A stretch of 45,239 nucleotides of DNA from Streptomyces fuscichromogenes (lineage in GTDB: Bacteria > Actinomycetota > Actinomycetes > Streptomycetales > Streptomycetaceae): contig NZ_BMML01000046.1 of assembly GCF_014645815.1 (NCBI RefSeq), positions 1 through 45,239 on the forward strand. The letters are read 5' to 3'. Shown here piece by piece: positions 32,600 to 41,310 of this stretch. The notes below the pieces were generated by a model, which worked only from the letters and a program-made list of their open reading frames with translations, did not search any database and was not told the DNA's origin. Position numbers and translations under genes: made by a program. Every line of letters starts with the position of its first letter. Positions within the stretch are counted from its first letter, which is position 1.

Positions 32600-33724
32600 G
32601 AGGACCTTTCCGTGGTGGTGAGCGTCTCGACCCGCCAGGCGTGCAGATGCGACATCGAGGCGTTCAGCCGCGCGGAGAGCTCCCGGCCCGAGATGTGGAT
32701 GTAACGCAGAGTCGACTCGGTGCTGCGGTGCCCCGCGAACGAGGCGATCGCGTGCACCTCCCAGCCCATCCGGGCCAGATCCGTCAGACACAAGTGCCGC
32801 GTGGTGTGCGTGGAGAACCGCGTCACCTCCGCATCCAACGCGATCCGGCGCACGACCTTGGACCAGGTCCACAACGTCAGCGGCTGGGCCGCGTTGCGCC
32901 GCGACTCCGACAGGAACAACGGCCCCCGCACCCGCGACAACGAGGCGCGGTGCCGCAGATACTCGCCCAGCAGCACCCCGGTCGACGCCGAGTAGGGCAC
33001 CACCCGTTCCTGACGCGTCTTGGTCGTCTCCGCCCGCACCCGCAGCGTGCGGTGGGCCGGATCGATGTCGTCGGTCCGCAGCGAACACAACTCCTCACGG
33101 CGGAGCGCTGAATCGTAGGCGAGAGCCAGCATCAGCCGGTTGCGCACCGGCTCGGCCCGGAAGACCTCCAAGATCTGCAACCACTCGTCCTCCGCCGGGA
33201 TCCACGGCAGCTTCACCATCCGCGGCACCAGTCCCCGCGCCGTCCCGCCACCTGCCCGGCCGGGGGTGTAACGGCCGCGGCCCACCGGATTCGACTCCCG
33301 CACGCCCTCCTCGACGAGGAAGTCGAAGAACAACCGCACCGGCACGAGCCGCTGCTGCAACGTGGCATTGGACAGCCCCGCCCCCGAGTCCAAGGCCAGT
33401 ACATTCGCCCCGCTCCGACTCGGCCGCGTCCTCAACTCCCGCACAAATGCAGCGACATGAGCGCGACTGGCCGCCTCCGGGGCGACCCCGTCCCGCTCAC
33501 ACGCCAGCAGGAACTCACCCAAACCCCGGGCATAGGCATCGATCGTCCGCGGCGCCCGCCCCAGATCCGACCAGATCTGCAGCCACTCGGCCGCCCGCTC
33601 ATGCCGCGCCAGGACCGGCCACTTCTCCGACAACACCGTCACGAACACGCTCAACGCGAGACCGGCGCCGCCGTACCGCCCCGGCCGGAAGGTCCATCCG
33701 TCAGCGTGATTCCACGTAACTTAT
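30291..33724 (-). mobile_element. Tn554-like element with TnpA- and TnpB-type tyrosine recombinases
   Basis: Bounds are set by where the two halves of IS3 OrfB end. Inside are two overlapping large tyrosine-recombinase genes in the order TnpA then TnpB, as in Tn554-type transposons. GTGGAATC appears in inverted orientation near both ends (about 30296 and 33709), the only terminal similarity seen. No TnpC-like gene or cargo is present: the TnpB frame runs out across the boundary into the IS. Confidence 0.65.
32596..33654 (-). CDS. TnpA-type tyrosine recombinase
   Basis: A protein of 352 aa from a TTG at 33654. The N-terminal SAM-like domain (RTIDAYARGLGEFLLACERD, ATLQQRLVPVRLFFDFLVEE) is followed by the catalytic domain: LALAYDSALRREELCSLRTD (Arg), FSTHTTRHLCLTDLARMG (H-x-x-R) and FAGHRSTESTLRYIHISGRE (His and nucleophile Tyr). 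All residues needed for strand exchange are present, so this half may still be active. It overlaps the TnpB start by GTGA. A tandem pair of this kind acts in site-specific transposition. Confidence 0.88.
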   Translation of the reverse strand: MSVFVTVLSEKWPVLARHERAAEWLQIWSDLGRAPRTIDAYARGLGEFLLACERDGVAPEAASRAHVAAFVRELRTRPSRSGANVLALDSGAGLSNATLQQRLVPVRLFFDFLVEEGVRESNPVGRGRYTPGRAGGGTARGLVPRMVKLPWIPAEDEWLQILEVFRAEPVRNRLMLALAYDSALRREELCSLRTDDIDPAHRTLRVRAETTKTRQERVVPYSASTGVLLGEYLRHRASLSRVRGPLFLSESRRNAAQPLTLWTWSKVVRRIALDAEVTRFSTHTTRHLCLTDLARMGWEVHAIASFAGHRSTESTLRYIHISGRELSARLNASMSHLHAWRVETLTTTERSS

Positions 33725-34206
33725 AGGTAGACCTTGCCCTCACCGGTGGTGATCTCGGTCATGTCGCCGCACCACACCTGGTCCGGAGTGTCCGCGGTGA
33801 AGTCCCGGCGCACGAAGTCCGGGAACGCGGGTCGTCTGCCGCGCCGGGTCAGCCCGCGCCGCCTGCGGATCTTCCGTCCGGCCAGGCCGAGCCCGGCCAT
33901 CAGGCGTGCCACGGTATTCACAGAGACGCGCCAGCCCTCGCGGACCAGGACGAGCCAGACCTTCGGGGAACCGTAGGTGCCGCCGGAGCCCTCGAAGATC
34001 TGCCGGATCGCGTCGGACAGCTGTCCGCGCCGGACCTCACGCGCGGTGGTGGGCCTGTCGCGCCACTTGTAGAACCAGGACTCCGATACTCCCAGGACAC
34101 CGCAGGCCAGACGGTACGGGATGCGGTGGTCGGTCCTCTGGTTACCGATGAACTCGGCCACGGCGGCCGGATCCGTCTCGGTCACTTCACCCAGAGGACC
34201 ATGCAT
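33721..34206 (-). pseudogene. IS3 transposase OrfB, 5' half
   Basis: It begins RTDHRIPYRLACGVLGVSES, then SGGTYGSPKVWLVLVREGW and RRRRGLTRRGRRP, and reaches the first catalytic Asp in TPDQVWCGDMTEITTGEGKV before running into a TAA introduced by the inserted element. It overlaps OrfA by about 25 bp, so the original element used translational frameshifting or coupling. Confidence 0.85.
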
Positions 34207-34502
34207 CGCTTGAGGACATCACGTTCCATTTCCAGCTCGCGTATCCGCTTGTTCTTCTCGCTCATCTCACGCCGCAGCCGCTCCAGCTCGGCCTCGCGCA
34301 TCCGTCCTCCCGCCGCGGGCTCGGCCGGCCAGTCGGAAAACGCCGACCCGTTGCGCTGCCACCGCGACACCCAGCTGTGCAGCGTGCCGGAGTGCACGCC
34401 GAGCTCCTCGGCAACCTCCGGGATCGGTCTGCCCGTCTCGATCACGATGCGTACAGCACCCTCACGAAACTTAGGCGTATACGTCCGTTGCTTGGACCCC
34501 AT
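34182..34502 (-). CDS. IS3 OrfA (helix-turn-helix, leucine zipper)
   Basis: A protein of 106 aa from ATG 34502 (GSKQRTYTPKFREGAVRIVI). The helix-turn-helix PEVAEELGVHSGTLHSWVSR recognises the IS ends, and AELERLRREMSEKNKRIREL is the leucine zipper for multimerisation. It is intact, but its OrfB partner is split. A start at 34523 would add seven residues. Confidence 0.85.
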   Translation of the reverse strand: MGSKQRTYTPKFREGAVRIVIETGRPIPEVAEELGVHSGTLHSWVSRWQRNGSAFSDWPAEPAAGGRMREAELERLRREMSEKNKRIRELEMERDVLKRCMVLWVK

Positions 34503-34554
34503 GAACTCCAACTTCCCCTGCAACCATGGACTCCACGCTACGAGGGGAGGGACA

Positions 34555-34879
34555 CCCTACTCACCCACGCCACAGAGGGCCTCCCCCTCCCCGACGACGT
34601 CGGCATGGCCCGCGCCCACTACGGCGTCCACGTGGAAGCCCGCCGCAGCGACAACACCGGCCACACGCTCCTCCGCCTCGGCCCAAACCCAGACCCGGCT
34701 CGCCTCGCGCGACGCCAACCGTCTCAACACCGAGCTGGCAGGCCGGGCGACCCCCGGCTTCACGGTCACGGCGAAGGACGCCCCCGTTCCACGTCAGCGA
34801 CCACCAGAGTTACACCGACCCGCAAAGCGCCGACATCACCGTGCTCCTGGCCGACGCCATCGCGGGGGCGACCGCATGA
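34555..34879 (+). pseudogene. IS3-truncated, frameshifted replication-operon gene
   Basis: Starting at the right end of the IS the plus strand reads TLLTHATEGLPLPDDVGMAR, HYGVHVEARRSDNTGHTLLR, then in a second frame LASRDANRLNTELAGRATPG, then in a third FHVSDHQSYTDPQSADITVL and LADAIAGATA with a TGA that overlaps the next start. The gene therefore lost its 5' end to the IS and carries two frame changes. The family is not recognised. Confidence 0.55.
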
Positions 34880-35403
34880 CCACGACCCTGTACGAGATCG
34901 AGACCAGCGAATCCGACGACGGCACCCTCCGCCCCGACGAAGCCCTCTGGACGCCCGCTGGCAAGGACGCGGTGGACCACGGGTTCGTCGTCCACCGCGG
35001 GCTGTACGTCGCCGGCATCAGCTCCCCGGCCGACGACCGCCTCCACCCCCAGTCGTTCGTCGCGCTCGGACACCACAAGTGGAGCGACCTCATCGAGGCC
35101 GCCGCCACATACATGGACCGCGTCCACGGCTGGCGCACCCTCCACAGCTACCCCGACGACGACCCGTCGGAGACCATCCACCGCATCCCGCGCGCCGTCC
35201 TGACCTGGTGCGTGCTCTTACTGCACCCCCACCCAGATCACCCCTGCGGCTGTGAGTGGGAAGGGAGCTGGCGCATGATCTGGGCACCTCCCGACGAGCC
35301 CGGCGCCATCCCGATCACCGCCATGCGGCACCCTGCTGCCCCCGCAGCCGCGGCCGGCCTCCCCGACCCGGACCAAGGCGGACTCGCGACCTGGGCAGGC
35401 TGA
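34876..35403 (+). CDS. uncharacterised protein, last gene of the replication operon (175 aa)
   Basis: The ATG at 34876 overlaps the preceding stop (ATGA). The protein begins MTTTLYEIETSESDDGTLRP, contains VHRGLYVAGISSPADDRLHP, SFVALGHHKWSDLIEAAATY and ETIHRIPRAVLTWCVLLLHP, and ends in a region with CGCEWEGSWRMIW. No catalytic motif is recognised. The bias and order suggest it once belonged to the primase-helicase operon, now separated by 4.7 kb of mobile DNA. A terminator follows 20 bp downstream. Confidence 0.6.
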   Translation: MTTTLYEIETSESDDGTLRPDEALWTPAGKDAVDHGFVVHRGLYVAGISSPADDRLHPQSFVALGHHKWSDLIEAAATYMDRVHGWRTLHSYPDDDPSETIHRIPRAVLTWCVLLLHPHPDHPCGCEWEGSWRMIWAPPDEPGAIPITAMRHPAAPAAAAGLPDPDQGGLATWAG

Positions 35404-35422
35404 CACGGACGACTGAAATACG

Positions 35423-35475
35423 AAGGCCCACACCCCGCGAACTCCGCCGGAGTGCGGGCCTTTCGTGTTTTCAGA
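35423..35475. terminator. rho-independent-type terminator after the replication operon
   Basis: AAGGCCCACAC (35423-35433) pairs with GTGCGGGCCTT (35452-35462) with one mismatch. The downstream arm runs into TTTCGTGTTTT. It lies 20 bp after the last operon gene. Confidence 0.75.
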
Positions 35476-35645
35476 GGCCTTCCAGCGCAGTGCATGCCCA
35501 CCTGTCTCGCGTCCTGGAGGGCCACCGGCCGACGACCGCCCCCCCCAGTGGGCCGTCGTGCTCCCAGACCATCTGGCTGTTGGCGTCCGTCTTGTTCGTG
35601 CCGGAGCTTGTGCCCGAGTCCGCCGCGGCGAGAGCCACTGCTCGC

Positions 35646-35662
35646 CTATTACCGGGCAATAG
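35646..35662. promoter_or_regulatory. parS-like palindrome, copy 1
   Basis: CTATTACCGGGCAATAG is a near-perfect palindrome built on ATTACC/GGTAAT. It is 152 bp before parA. A further copy lies at 35694 and one inside parB. It does not resemble the usual chromosomal parS. Confidence 0.6.
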
Positions 35663-35693
35663 CGTGCGTGCCTCGCGGCTCGGCCAGCTGGAG

Positions 35694-35710
35694 CTATTAC
35701 CCGGTAATGG
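35694..35710. promoter_or_regulatory. parS-like palindrome, copy 2
   Basis: CTATTACCCGGTAATGG, with ATTACC and GGTAAT arms around a CG-type centre, 48 bp from copy 1. It is the most symmetrical of the three sites. Confidence 0.6.
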
Positions 35711-35747
35711 CTCAGGCGGCTCGCTGACGTCCCGATAGGTCATGTAA

Positions 35748-35786
35748 ACTAACGCGTCGATCGCGCAATCGATCAAGGACGTTAGT
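35748..35786 (+). promoter_or_regulatory. inverted repeat (putative operator/promoter) before parA
   Basis: ACTAACG (35748-35754) and CGTTAGT (35780-35786) are perfect inverted repeats around an inner TCGATCG...ATCGATC. The right arm ends 11 bp before the ATG of parA, and AAGGTG follows as ribosome binding site. The position fits autoregulation by ParA or its ribbon-helix-helix-like N-terminus. Confidence 0.5.
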
Positions 35787-35797
35787 AAGGTGTCCCC

Positions 35798-37060
35798 ATG
35801 AGTTCGCCAGCCACCTCCAGCGACCGCGAGAAGGTCGTCTCCAAGCTGCCGGGATGGCTCCGGCAGAACCTCAAGATCAGAGCCGCCCAGCACGGCATCG
35901 AGATCCAGGCCGCCGTCGAACAGGGCATCAACGCCTGGTGCAGCCTGGCCTCCACCACAGCAACCGTCGACACCGCGGGAGCCGACTCCTTCTCCACCTT
36001 CCTGCCACCCGGGCAGTGGGATGAGTTCCGCCAAGTCGTCGCAGACCGCCGCGTCTCCCTCATCCAGGGACTCGCCCAGGCCGTACAGCTCTGGCTCGAC
36101 TCCAACCCCGCCCCCGACGTCGAACGCCCCGAAGCCACCCGCCGCATCGTCGTGTGCAATCAGAAGGGCGGCGTCGGCAAGACCGCCATCACCGCAGGCC
36201 TCGGTGAAGCACTCGCCGAAGACCCCAACACGCTGCACTCCGTCCGCGTCGCGAAGGCACTGGCGAAGGCACTCCGGGCGAGCGACGACCAGTCCGGCAG
36301 CGAACCGGCAAGCGATCCGCTCGACATCGAGAGCCTGCCCGGCCTCGGTCTGCGCGTCCTGCTCGTCGACTTCGACCCGCAGTGTCACCTCACCAACCAA
36401 CTCGGCGGCGCCCCACTGCCGATGGACGGCGACAGCCTCACCAATCACATGGCGGGCTCCCCCAAGGGCGAGATCCGTGACCTCATCATCCCCGTCGACG
36501 ACGACACCTTCGGCGGCCGGCTCCACCTCCTGCCCGCCTGCAACGACGCCTTCCTCCTCGACGTACGTCTGTCCGCCGTACGGGCACGAGAAGCCGCCCT
36601 CGAGCGCGCACTCGCCCCCCTCGAGGCCGACTACGACGTGATCCTCGTCGACTGCCCGCCGAGCCTCGGCCTCAGCATGGACGCCGCCGCCTACTACGGC
36701 CGCCGCCGGGACGGAGAAAACCCCGGTCAGTCCGGCGCCCTCATCGTCGTACAGGCCGAAGACAGCTCCGCCGACGCCTACGAACTGCTCACCAACCAGA
36801 TCGACGACCTGCGCAGCGACCTTCAGGTCGACATCGACTACCTCGGCATCGTCGTCAACCTCTACGACTCCCGCCGCGGCTTCATCGCCACCTCCTCACT
36901 GCAGGGGTGGGTCGACATAAAGGATCCACGCGTCGTCGGCCTCATCGGCGACCTCAAGGAACAGAAGGAGGCAGTCCGCATGAAGCAGCCCCTGCTGTCA
37001 TACGCCCCCAAATCACAGCAGGCGATCGGGATGCGCGCGCTGGCCAGGGAGATCGCATGA
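35798..37060 (+). CDS. parA: ParA-family partition ATPase with DNA-binding-like N-terminus
   Basis: A protein of 420 aa. Residues ~20-50 (LPGWLRQNLKIRAAQHGIEI) and ~75-105 look like ribbon-helix-helix or similar DNA-binding segments, as in long plasmid ParAs that repress their own promoter. The ATPase has the deviant Walker A QKGGVGKTAI near 122, LLVDFDPQCHLTNQLGG (Walker A') near 195 and VDCPPSLGLSMDAAA near 285. The C-terminus (MKQPLLSYAPKSQQAIGMRA) is typical. ParA forms ATP-dependent gradients on the nucleoid that move ParB-bound plasmid. An insertion of charged residues (~150-185) between the two motifs lengthens the protein. ATGA overlap with parB. Confidence 0.93.
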   Translation: MSSPATSSDREKVVSKLPGWLRQNLKIRAAQHGIEIQAAVEQGINAWCSLASTTATVDTAGADSFSTFLPPGQWDEFRQVVADRRVSLIQGLAQAVQLWLDSNPAPDVERPEATRRIVVCNQKGGVGKTAITAGLGEALAEDPNTLHSVRVAKALAKALRASDDQSGSEPASDPLDIESLPGLGLRVLLVDFDPQCHLTNQLGGAPLPMDGDSLTNHMAGSPKGEIRDLIIPVDDDTFGGRLHLLPACNDAFLLDVRLSAVRAREAALERALAPLEADYDVILVDCPPSLGLSMDAAAYYGRRRDGENPGQSGALIVVQAEDSSADAYELLTNQIDDLRSDLQVDIDYLGIVVNLYDSRRGFIATSSLQGWVDIKDPRVVGLIGDLKEQKEAVRMKQPLLSYAPKSQQAIGMRALAREIA

Positions 37061-38208
37061 GCAAGGCCGACCAGCTGGGCGCAGGCCGCTTCGGCGGGGG
37101 AGTGCGGGGCGTCAGCGCACGACGACAAGCCGTAGCCGCCGCCACAGGAGTCCCCACCGACGGCATCGCCCCGCCCACCGAGCTCTCCCCGCACCGCATC
37201 AGCCTCAACCCCGACAACCCCCGATCCAGCCTCGGCGACCTCACGGACCTCGCCGGCAGCCTCAAGACCCACGGTCAGAAGGTGGCGATCACGGTGATGA
37301 ACCGCGACGCCTACCTCACCGCCAACCCCGAGCGCGAAGCCGATCTCGAAGCCGACACCACCCACGTCGTCATCGACGGCAGCAGCCGCCTGGCCGCCGC
37401 CCGCGAAGCACAGCTCGCCAGCATCAAGATCATGGTCAGCGACGACCAGGGCACCAACTCCGAGGAACTCCTTGAGTCCGCTCTCGTCGCCAACATCCAC
37501 CGCCAAGACCTCGAAGAACTCGACGAAGCACGTGCCCTCGACCGGCTCCTGAAGATCTACGGCAGCCAGACCGAACTGGCCAAACGGCTGCACCGATCCC
37601 AAGGCTGGGTGTCGCAGCGCCTGGCTCTGCTCAACCTCACACCCGAACTCCAGGCCAGGATCGGCGAAGAACCCATCAAGCTGCTGCGCGCGGTGGGCAA
37701 CAAGCCCGCTGCCGAGCAGGAAACAGCCCTCCAGGAGCTCAAGGACGAACAGGCCCGTCAGGAAGCGGAGAGGCAGCAACGCCGCCAGAAGAAGCCAGCG
37801 AAGAGCACCACGGCTGACGTTCAGGACTCTGAGAAGCCCGGCAGCCATTACCGGGTAATAGAGGACGACGCGACCAACGCATCGCCCTCCTCTGCCCCGG
37901 CCGCTCGCGACAGCGGGGAGGACGACGCCCGACCGTCAGCTGGCGATGGCCTTGGTCCGACTGCGCGGCACAAGGACGAACCGCACCAGGAGGAGGGGAC
38001 ACCGCAACCTGTTCCCGAACCGCGATCCCACAACGACGAACCAGTCGAGGGTGACCAGGTCGCAGAACAGCAGCTGAAGCGGTTTCCCTACGGCGACGGT
38101 GCGTCGGCCGCGGTGTACCTGATTCATAAGATGCCGCCCGACGAGTTCAACACGATGCTGGACCTGCTCATCAAGCACAGAGACGGCCAACTCGCCACCT
38201 CTGGCTGA
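37057..38208 (+). CDS. parB: ParB-family partition DNA-binding protein
   Basis: A protein of 383 aa from the ATG at 37057. Residues ~40-130 are the ParB/Srx-like domain: ISLNPDNPRSSLGDLTDLAG and VVIDGSSRLAAAREAQLASI, where G-x-x-R-x-x-A binds CTP in ParB proteins. SALVANIHRQDLEELDEARA leads into the helix-turn-helix SQTELAKRLHRSQGWVSQRL near 170-190. A long acidic, low-complexity linker separates this from a C-terminal dimerisation-like block (ASAAVYLIHKMPPDEFNTML). One parS-like palindrome lies inside this gene, near codon 265. It is the second gene of the par operon. Confidence 0.92.
   Translation: MSKADQLGAGRFGGGVRGVSARRQAVAAATGVPTDGIAPPTELSPHRISLNPDNPRSSLGDLTDLAGSLKTHGQKVAITVMNRDAYLTANPEREADLEADTTHVVIDGSSRLAAAREAQLASIKIMVSDDQGTNSEELLESALVANIHRQDLEELDEARALDRLLKIYGSQTELAKRLHRSQGWVSQRLALLNLTPELQARIGEEPIKLLRAVGNKPAAEQETALQELKDEQARQEAERQQRRQKKPAKSTTADVQDSEKPGSHYRVIEDDATNASPSSAPAARDSGEDDARPSAGDGLGPTARHKDEPHQEEGTPQPVPEPRSHNDEPVEGDQVAEQQLKRFPYGDGASAAVYLIHKMPPDEFNTMLDLLIKHRDGQLATSG
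37845..37861. promoter_or_regulatory. parS-like palindrome, copy 3 (inside parB)
   Basis: CCATTACCGGGTAATAG is the same palindrome as at 35646 and 35694, in the opposite orientation to copy 2, within the linker-coding part of parB. Confidence 0.6.
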
Positions 38209-38223
38209 GAGTCCTGCCAGCAC

Positions 38224-38265
38224 GCGGAGGGCCAGTTTCCCAAGTGCGGGAAGCGGGCCCTCCGC
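38224..38265 (+). terminator. terminator after parB
   Basis: GCGGAGGGCC (38224-38233) pairs with GGGCCCTCCGC (38255-38265), reinforced by TTTCCC/GGGAA inside. Position is 15 bp after the parB stop. Confidence 0.65.
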
Positions 38266-38349
38266 CGTTTCGGGGCTCGACGAGGACGCCAGCAGCGAGC
38301 AGCCTGGGCCGGTCCCGATCGGCACTGGATATGTCACCGGTGTTAGACG

Positions 38350-38961
38350 CAGTGGTCGATCATCCGCTCGCGAGACGGGCGCGGCATCATCCTGCCCATC
38401 CTCTCTTTGGGACTGTGCGCCGGCGGCTTGAAAGTCATCATCGTGCAAGCCTCCGCAGACTTCTCCAACGTCACCGCCTCCGGATACTCCTTCGCCGCCT
38501 TCTCCGTTGGCGGACTGGTTGGTGGACTTGCCTACGGCCGCCGTACATGGAAGGCCCCACTACGCATCCGCTACACACTGGCAACCCTCGCCCTGAAGGT
38601 TGGCGCGCTGATCCTGGCCTTCCTGGCCGCATCCCCTCTGATGATCGTGGCCGCCTTTTGCGTGAGACTCCCCATGACACCGCTCATCGTGATCGCTCAC
38701 CTCTTGGTGGACGAACGGATCTCCGCAGCACGCCATGCGGAGGCCAACGCCTTGCTCGGCTCTGGCTACAACCTGGGTTCGGCCGCCGGAGCGGCGCTGG
38801 GCGGCCAGCTCATCGGAATCACCGGACCGGGCATCACTGCTGTCGCACTCGCCGCGGCAACGGCCCTGGCCGCAGCAGCCAGCTACCGTCTGCCCACCTG
38901 CACCCAGCAGACCATCACGGTGGATGCCAGTGCCGAACGGGCAGCAGCGCCCAAGACCTGA
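38350..38961 (+). pseudogene. C-terminal half of an MFS transporter
   Basis: The frame begins after a TAG at about 38,345 and reads GRGIILPILSLGLCAGGLKV, SGYSFAAFSVGGLVGGLAYG, RRTWKA, then ALILAFLAASPLMIVAAFCV and SGYNLGSAAGAALGGQLIGI, about six hydrophobic helices. This corresponds to the second half of an MFS protein; the first six helices and a start codon are absent. It ends with a short hydrophilic tail. It is unlikely to function. Confidence 0.65.
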
Positions 38962-39120
38962 GAACTGCCGCAGCAGTACCACGAGCAGCACGCCCGTCGG
39001 AACGTGACCACTCTTGAACTGGTGGCGGTCGTTGTCCACTACGGCTGTTGAAGGACCGAGCTCGGACGTCTCCGGGTGAGGTGAGGTCCAAGCCGTTTGT
39101 TCGGTGCAGTATTCGCACGG

Positions 39121-39321
39121 TCAGGTCTTGTAGAGGGCGCGCATCGTGTCGGCCCACTGTTGGGGCCGAACGGACTCGCAGTCGGCGCAGCGGTACGCGG
39201 TGATCCATACGCGGGCCGGGTGGTTCTGTTGGGCGGAGGGATGGGTGAGGCCGTACTCGATCCGGGGCGGTAGGCGGCACAGAGGTCAAGGGTCTCCGTA
39301 GTAGAGCGATTCGTGGTTCAT
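39121..39321 (-). pseudogene. short zinc-ribbon-like gene with an in-frame TGA
   Basis: From ATG 39321 it reads MNHESLYYGDP, then TGA, then in the same frame RLPPRIEYGLTHPSAQQNHP, ARVWITAYRCADCESVRPQQ and WADTMRALYKT before a stop. The CADC pair and downstream coding bias suggest a small metal-binding protein of about 66 aa. The internal stop, near codon 12, prevents a full product unless it is read through. Confidence 0.4.
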
Positions 39322-39483
39322 ACAGCGGGCAGTGCACACGTCGGTGGCTTACCGTCGCGGGCGGCTGTGACGGCCCGCCTGGCGGGCTCTACGGAAAAGA
39401 TCTGGTGATGGCCTCCCGCCCGGCGGGATGGACCCCGGATCACGCTTTTACGCAGGTCGCAGGCGGGTTTCCATGGCCGGGTG

Positions 39484-41310
39484 ACAGTCAGCAGAGCGCA
39501 TATCGGTCCGGGCGGGTGGCCGTGCTACTGCAACGGTGTGATGGTCGGTGACGGCCACCGCCCGGCGGGCAAGCCGCTGCGTGACGCCCAGGACGAAGCG
39601 GGTGTCCCGCCCGGGTTCTGGACGGGTCGGGGCCTGGTCGCGCTCGGTCTCGCGGCCGGGGACGTGGTGACCGAGCGGCAGGCCGAACTGCTCCTGGGGG
39701 AAGGCCGGCACCCGGACGCAGGCCGGATCGAGCGGGACCTTCTGGAGGAGGGCAAGAGCCCGGCGGAAGCGCGGCGGTCGACGGTGCTGGGCAGGCCCAT
39801 CGAGCACAACAAGTCGCCCAAGACGGAGAAGGCGAAGGAGCGGTCGCCCTGGCTGGCCATGGACCTGGCGTTCCGGATGTCGTCGACCGTTCAGATCGCG
39901 TGAGCGCTGGGGGATGACCTGATCCGCCGGCTACTGGAGCTGTGCCAGGACATCGCCCGGGACAAGGCACTGGCGTGGCTGGAGGAATCGGTCGCGGAGA
40001 TCCGCTGGCGGAGCGGCGGCAAGCACCGCAAGCCGGTGAAGGACGGGCTGATCATCGCGGTGCTCCGGCACTACGAGTCCAGGGCTGGAAAGCCGCTGCT
40101 TCACGATCACGCGGTGATTTCCATCCGTGCCCGGAGGCCGGACGGCAAGGGGACGTGGGGCAACTGGTCCGCGGACTCGATGCTGACCCACATCGTTGTG
40201 GCCGACACTCTCTACACCCTCCACTTCATGGAAGAAGTGTCCGCCCGGCTCGGGTGGGCGTGGGAGCCGCGCGAGGTGACGCCCGGCAGGAGACCGGTCC
40301 TTGAGATCGCGGGAATCGACCAGCGGCTCATCGGCTGGCAGTCGACCCGCCGTCAGCAGATCGCGGACGCGCTGCCCATCCTCATCGCCGATTACGAAGA
40401 GCGGCAGGGGCACCAGCCGGGGGAGCGGGCCGCCAAGGCACTGGACCGGCAGGCCGCCGACCGGACCCGCCCGCCGAAGCGCAAGGAGCCGCGGTCGCTG
40501 TCCGAGCTGCGTGACGGCTGGCGGACGTCGGCGATCCGGGCGTTCGGTGCCTGCACCGTGTACCGGCTGGCGAAACGGGCGCGGGCGGCGGCCGCGGCGG
40601 TGTGGGCACGGGTGCGGCCGGTCGTCGACATTGCGCTGGCCGCTGTCGACATCACTGCCGTGGCGTACGTGATGCGCGGCGCATTCAAACGCCACCACCT
40701 GCTCGCCGAAGCCCGACGCCACCTCGCCCACACCCTGCGCGGCAGGCCCCACGAACCCGGCCTGGACGAACAGATCGTGCAGACGGCCATCGACGGCTAC
40801 ACCCGCCCGGCCGGACAGACGATGACGACCGCCGATCTGCGCGCCCTGTACCCGCACGACCTTGAGGACCAGGCCGTGCTCCGTCCGCTGACCCGAGCCC
40901 GGTCGACGTCCCGCTACGACAAGGCCCGCCTCGCCGACGGCGCCCTGACCGCCCGCGTGAACGCGGTGCGCCGCTCGCACCGGCTGGGCTCCCGCTCTCT
41001 GCCGCACACCGTCACCGTGCCCGCCGGGCCGCCGCCGCGATCGAGGCGGGACCGGGGCGAGGCCCTTGCCGGGCGCGTGGTCCGCACGGCGGGCCGGGAC
41101 CAGGAGCAGATGACCGACGTCGCCACGGTGGAGGAGAGCCGCCGCATGATCGAGGCCGCCGCACACATGGCCGCCAAGCTCCAGGACGGCATCCGGGCAC
41201 GCGCCACCGCACACGGCCCCCGGCCGCAGCCAGCCCCAGTGCCCCACACCCAACAGCCCGGAGCCCAGCCCGGCCCGGGCCCGGACACACCCACTGGAGG
41301 AATCAGATGA
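39484..41310 (+). pseudogene. MobF-family relaxase interrupted by a single in-frame TGA
   Basis: From GTG 39484 the frame reads VSRAHIGPGGWPCYCNGVMV, AGVPPGFWTGRGLVALGLAA, then SPWLAMDLAFRMSSTVQIA, a TGA at 39901, and on in the same frame ALGDDLIRRLLELCQDIARD, AWLEESVAEIRW, LLHDHAVISIRARRPDGKGT (metal-binding H-x-H) and GWAWEPREVTPGRRPVLEIA. These are hallmarks of TrwC/TraA-type relaxases, which nick at oriT for conjugation. Family members have a hydrophobic residue, often Trp, just before ALGDD, so TGG to TGA is a likely event. Tyrosines for catalysis lie near residue 16. There is no helicase domain after the relaxase domain: the tail is basic and Pro-rich. Overlaps the next gene by ATGA. 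Confidence 0.75.

Larger units (their letters stand above)
29811..34554 (-). mobile_element. IS3-family element split by a tyrosine-recombinase element
   Basis: Terminal inverted repeats are 29811-29837 and 34528-34554: both start TGTC, share TCCCCTCG and GTGGAG, and match at about 20 of 27 positions. OrfA and the first part of OrfB lie at the right end, the rest of OrfB at the left end, and the two OrfB halves join exactly at ...GKVYL / ATVIDLFSR. The core IS would be about 1.3 kb; the other 3.4 kb is the inserted element. No clear target duplication is visible. Confidence 0.8.
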
